Shown here one piece after another: positions 61,301-64,000 of a stretch of DNA of 64,000 nucleotides. The stretch lies in contig NC_063151.1 of assembly GCF_020921035.1 (NCBI RefSeq), positions 19,970,934 to 20,034,933 on the forward strand. Reading direction: 5' to 3'. Origin of the DNA: Rhodamnia argentea. Taxonomy: Eukaryota > Streptophyta > Magnoliopsida > Myrtales > Myrtaceae. Both the position numbers and the translations under genes were made by a program. A model generated the notes under the pieces. That model was not told the DNA's origin. It saw nothing but the letters and a program-made list of their open reading frames with translations, and ran no database searches. The stretch's first letter is position 1; each line of letters starts with the position of its first letter.

Positions 61301-62933
61301 TAAAGCTTTACACAAAACATCTCATGTACTCCTGATTTAAGGGTTTTAAACACTCAGTCTCTCATTATCCATAATACCAACTACCAAGAGTGGACATGGA
61401 CATTTGTTGAAGTTCTTTTCATACTAACTATAATTACCATTGAAAATACTTGGGATATCATTTGAGGTTTAAACATTTGGATATGGTTGCAAAAAGATTC
61501 ACTAACACGGAGGATAAAATCTATTTAATTACGGTCTTCCACGAACTTAGATTAGCAAAGCTAGACTCAGGGACACCATCTTAAAAGTGTTTCCAAAACC
61601 CAAATGCCGGTTTTGCAGGCATAGTACATGAGATTGTCATATGGACTATTATCCTAATGGTGGCCAGTACGGAAAGAAAACAAGAGAGCACATGGTACAC
61701 ATGAAGTGAAACGCGTGAACAGAAGATTCGTTTCATATGGAAGAGTGCCCTAATTAAACATAATACCAAAGTGCATGATAGAGGTTCTAAATAGATAATA
61801 TAGGAGTTCAAATTGAGGGATGATTAGGACTTTTAAGATCTTTTAAACATCTTAAGCTTTCTTAGGCACTAGAATGACGTTGCATTCATGGAGTAAAGGA
61901 GATAAATACTAGGTTTGTCCAATAGGCAACGATAATGGAGTCGCCCTTAGATAAAAGTGAAGGCCTCTTCCACTGAACTAAAATCACAGTAAAGACCCAA
62001 ACCATGTGTGTGTTTCAAACTTATCGGTTACTTATCTACTTTTCATCTTACTTGATCCACAAGGTTAAAGATTGTATCTAGTAGGCTCGGGATTCAGGAT
62101 TGATGGTTACATGGTTTAATTGGGTTCTCCCTTATTGTCTTATAACGCAATATATTTGAAACTAGTTTTGGCGAACAACCCAGTATTTTCTCCTCTAACC
62201 AAATCTGGCTCGATACCGTTGAATCCTACAGGCTGAATGAGAAATTAGCTTTGTGACTCTATATAATGTCAACATCACCATAAAAAATAGCGGATCAGAG
62301 ATGGCATAGGGAAGATAATCCTAACTCAGTGAAGTGCAGCGACCAAGCAAAATCATCAACCTCTTTCTCACCTCACTCCAACTGAACCTCTATGCACCTG
62401 GACATCTGTTAATGTCCAACAGCTAGAAAAAGTTACGGCCAAAGTGATTAATCTCCGGCGATTGGGGACTGACACACATCGAATAGCCATGGCGGCTGTT
62501 AATGGCCGCAGCATACCTAATTGTTAAAATCCGCCAGCACGAATCGTTTACGCCTTTTACTTTAAGTACTAGAGCTTGGTAAAGTGAAATGGTACAGAAA
62601 ACTTACCTCTCTCATTCTTCTTTCGATAGAACTATCTTAATTGTTTATGCGAAACAGCAGAAAAAAATAATTGACCGAACGTACGGATCAATCGAATGCA
62701 CAAAAAAGTTCATATATTAATCAGGAGAGGAAGCGAGAGAGAAGAACTGACCTGGAGCTGGCGAAGTCGTAGAGCTTGCCGGTGCTGGAGAAGATGACGA
62801 CCCCGACCTCGGCGTCGCACAAGATCGAGAGCTCCTTGGCCTTCTTCAACAATCCATTCCTCCGCTTCGAGAACGTCACTTGCCTGCTCGTCGTGTTGTC
62901 GATCCTCCTTATCACTATCTTCCCCCTCCCCAT
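50569..62933 (-). CDS. MIKC MADS-box transcription factor, AGL17/ANR1 clade
   Basis: Type II MADS proteins bind CArG boxes as dimers. AGL17-clade members act in roots (nitrate-dependent lateral root growth), stomata and flowering. Eight exons: 62933-62752, 56929-56851, 52525-52464, 51316-51217, 51130-51089, 51005-50922, 50834-50674 and 50584-50569. They total 726 nt, giving 241 aa, and the 182, 79, 62, 100 and 42-nt lengths match the classic MIKC pattern. The MADS domain (1-60) starts [20 protein letters not shown] and has [20 protein letters not shown]. The I region is [20 protein letters not shown]. The K domain begins [20 protein letters not shown], then [20 protein letters not shown]. The end, [13 protein letters not shown], then TNLGLQLR, fits the AGL17 clade. 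The last exon is only 16 nt. Intron 1 is 5.8 kb and intron 2 is 4.3 kb. The start MGRGK is chosen over an upstream in-frame Met. Confidence 0.92.
54347..55112. mobile_element. Long-TIR nonautonomous element in MADS intron 2, 766 bp
   Basis: Begins GGAAATTACCAAAAAAGTCG and ends GACTTTTTTGGTATTTTCC. The inverted repeats extend about 200 bases, with repeated 'AATTTAGTC(C/T)TAAACC'-like segments (about every 40 bases). A GGCCGGCC-rich centre lies near 54670-54735. It belongs to the same family as 30261-30789 and the fragment at 27870. No transposase frame; no clear target duplication. Confidence 0.65.
55266..55303. repeat. AT dinucleotide microsatellite, about 19 units
   Basis: A pure AT run in intron 2 of the MADS-box gene. 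Confidence 0.9.
60574..61053. repeat. MITE-like repeat in MADS intron 1 with GGAACC motifs
   Basis: Left end GGGGTGACACCAGTTCAG and right end near GGGAACCTACCCACCCC. Many GGAACC/GGTTCC/CCTAGG motifs occur in both orientations. A similar style of 'accggttcc' repeat occurs at 163-291. Exact ends are uncertain. Confidence 0.4.
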
Positions 62934-63158
62934 TCCTATCCAGCTCGCACACTGCGCCTCTATGTACAACAATCGCAACCGAGCTTCAGCTCACAGAAAG
63001 AGAGAGATTAAAGCGCGTAAGATCGATCGGAACGAAGAGAGAGGATGGGAACTTTGACGAAGAACTAAGGAAAGTAAAATCGGAACCTAAATTTGAACTG
63101 GAAACGAAAATAGAAGAAGAGATGGAGATAAGACTTCCCGATTTACGCGAGAGTTTCA

Positions 63159-63214
<56 letters not shown>

Positions 63215-63346
63215 GAGATTTTAGCCGCGAGACTCGCAATCGGATGCGAGAAAAAAAGCGAGGGAAACTTGTTTCGGCGAAGAACAAGAAGAACAAGAAG
63301 CCGCGGCGGCCGCGTGACCGGAGTTGAAAGCGAGAGAAGGACTTAC
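62934..63346 (-). other. Probable 5' UTR intron of the MADS-box gene
   Basis: On the minus strand a GTAAGT donor lies at 63346-63341 after the GC-rich leader. A usable acceptor ATAG lies shortly before the start codon (about 62963-62960). In between is the TG/GA microsatellite. This is an inferred leader intron, a common feature of plant MIKC genes. Confidence 0.4.
63159..63210. repeat. Compound TG/GA microsatellite
   Basis: About nine TG repeats followed by seventeen or so AG repeats, within the presumed 5' UTR intron of the MADS-box gene. Confidence 0.9.
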
Positions 63347-63428
63347 AGGTGCGGCGGCGAAGCTTTAACGGCGGTTTCGCGGCCGTCGATCTTGGCCGTA
63401 CTGGGACGCGGAGCTGAGATGCTATATA
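63347..63428 (-). promoter_or_regulatory. Putative MADS-box core promoter and leader exon
   Basis: On the minus strand CCTTATATAGC (63430-63420) provides a TATA-like box. A start site about 30 bases on (near 63395) would make a short GC-rich leader exon ending at the GTAAGT donor at 63346. Start site not verified. Confidence 0.4.
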
Positions 63429-64000
63429 AGGAAAGTCCTATGTGAGGGATCTGTGAAACCGCTCTACCCCTCTCTCTCTACCCACCGGTCGTTTTGGTTT
63501 TCGGTGACACGTGGCCCAATCAGATGCTCCAGTCATATTTAAATGCAGGGGGTTTTGGGGTACTGCGCCGAAACGTATAGATCGTCGACACGTGGAAGCA
63601 GCATTCGAAGCTTGGTAGGTACTGTGCGAAGTAACGAATGAGAGGAAGAAAATGATTGGCTTGGCCCCAACAAATTCGGAAATGCCCAAAGTATCCCTCG
63701 ACTGGTAACCTTTGTTAGGTTACTTCGGAGAAAAATTGTCTAGAAAATCTCAAATTTATTACTTGGCAGTCAATATTGTCAAAAGATCGTGGTCATCGAT
63801 CCAAGCATCATTTCTCTCTCTCTCTCTCTCTCTAAAGTCATCTCAAAAGATCGTGGTCACAACCTCGGATCCGAGGTCGTCGGCCTTGGTTGACCTTCGA
63901 TCCAGGGTTACCTAAGGTCGGGTGGCTAGTCGTGTGATGCTTGGGATAACAACTTCTCTTTGTGTTTCATTTGAGAGAGAGGGGGAAAGGGGAGAAAACC
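63429..64000. other. Upstream region to window edge
   Basis: Contains ACGTGG motifs (GACACGTGGCCC at 63506 and GACACGTGGAAG at 63588), which are G-box/ABRE-like and could act on the MADS-box gene. A CT microsatellite follows at 63814-63832. The frame 63712-63915 has no recognisable domain. Confidence 0.4.
63814..63832. repeat. CT microsatellite
   Basis: A CT run of about nine repeats near the right edge. Possibly the leader of another gene beyond the window, but this cannot be shown. Confidence 0.7.

Noticed and set aside
1..64000. CRISPR array, prophage or bacterial operon
   Set aside because: No regular spacer-repeat array and no prokaryotic gene order; introns and repeats show plant nuclear DNA.

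Overview
This is plant nuclear DNA, almost certainly from a eudicot. Genes are split by short GT-AG introns, intergenic DNA is AT-rich, 5' leaders carry CT/GA microsatellites, and MITEs and an LTR element sit between genes. The style of the dispersed repeats would suit a woody rosid such as a Myrtales member, but that is inference only. No prokaryotic, organellar or viral segment was recognised. Layout: 0-5 kb holds a broken DUF3511 gene (+) and a seven-exon EMG1/NEP1 rRNA methyltransferase gene (-). 5-9.9 kb is intergenic with two Tourist-like MITEs. 9.9-11.4 kb is an intronless PB1-domain gene (+). 12.0-16.2 kb is an eight-exon DUF1399/glycine-rich-domain (GRDP-type) gene (-). 19.3-24.6 kb is a 15-exon mitochondrial serine hydroxymethyltransferase gene (-). 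24.7-36.8 kb is repeat-rich: a MULE-like element with 9-bp target duplications, a long-TIR element, a MITE, a small noncoding LTR retrotransposon, and one small plant-specific gene at 32.2-32.5 kb (-). 36.9-38.7 kb is an intronless P-class PPR gene (-). 38.7-50.5 kb is gene-poor with tandem duplications. 50.6-62.9 kb is an eight-exon AGL17-clade MIKC MADS-box gene (-) with two very large introns, followed by its promoter. Exon structures were derived by hand from splice motifs. In each spliced gene the exon lengths sum to an open frame ending in a stop: EMG1 288 aa, GRDP-type 776 aa, SHMT 520 aa, MADS 241 aa. The genes do not form one pathway: they cover ribosome biogenesis, signalling scaffolds, photorespiratory and one-carbon metabolism, organelle RNA metabolism and transcription. 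No clearly new biological system was found. The most unusual points are a 56-bp perfect duplication in EMG1 that creates an in-frame exon-like cassette, a duplicated Cys/Gly tail-coding segment downstream of the GRDP-type stop codon, a 16-nt terminal exon in the MADS gene, a complete but noncoding LTR element, and a tandem duplication at 46.3-47.2 kb.
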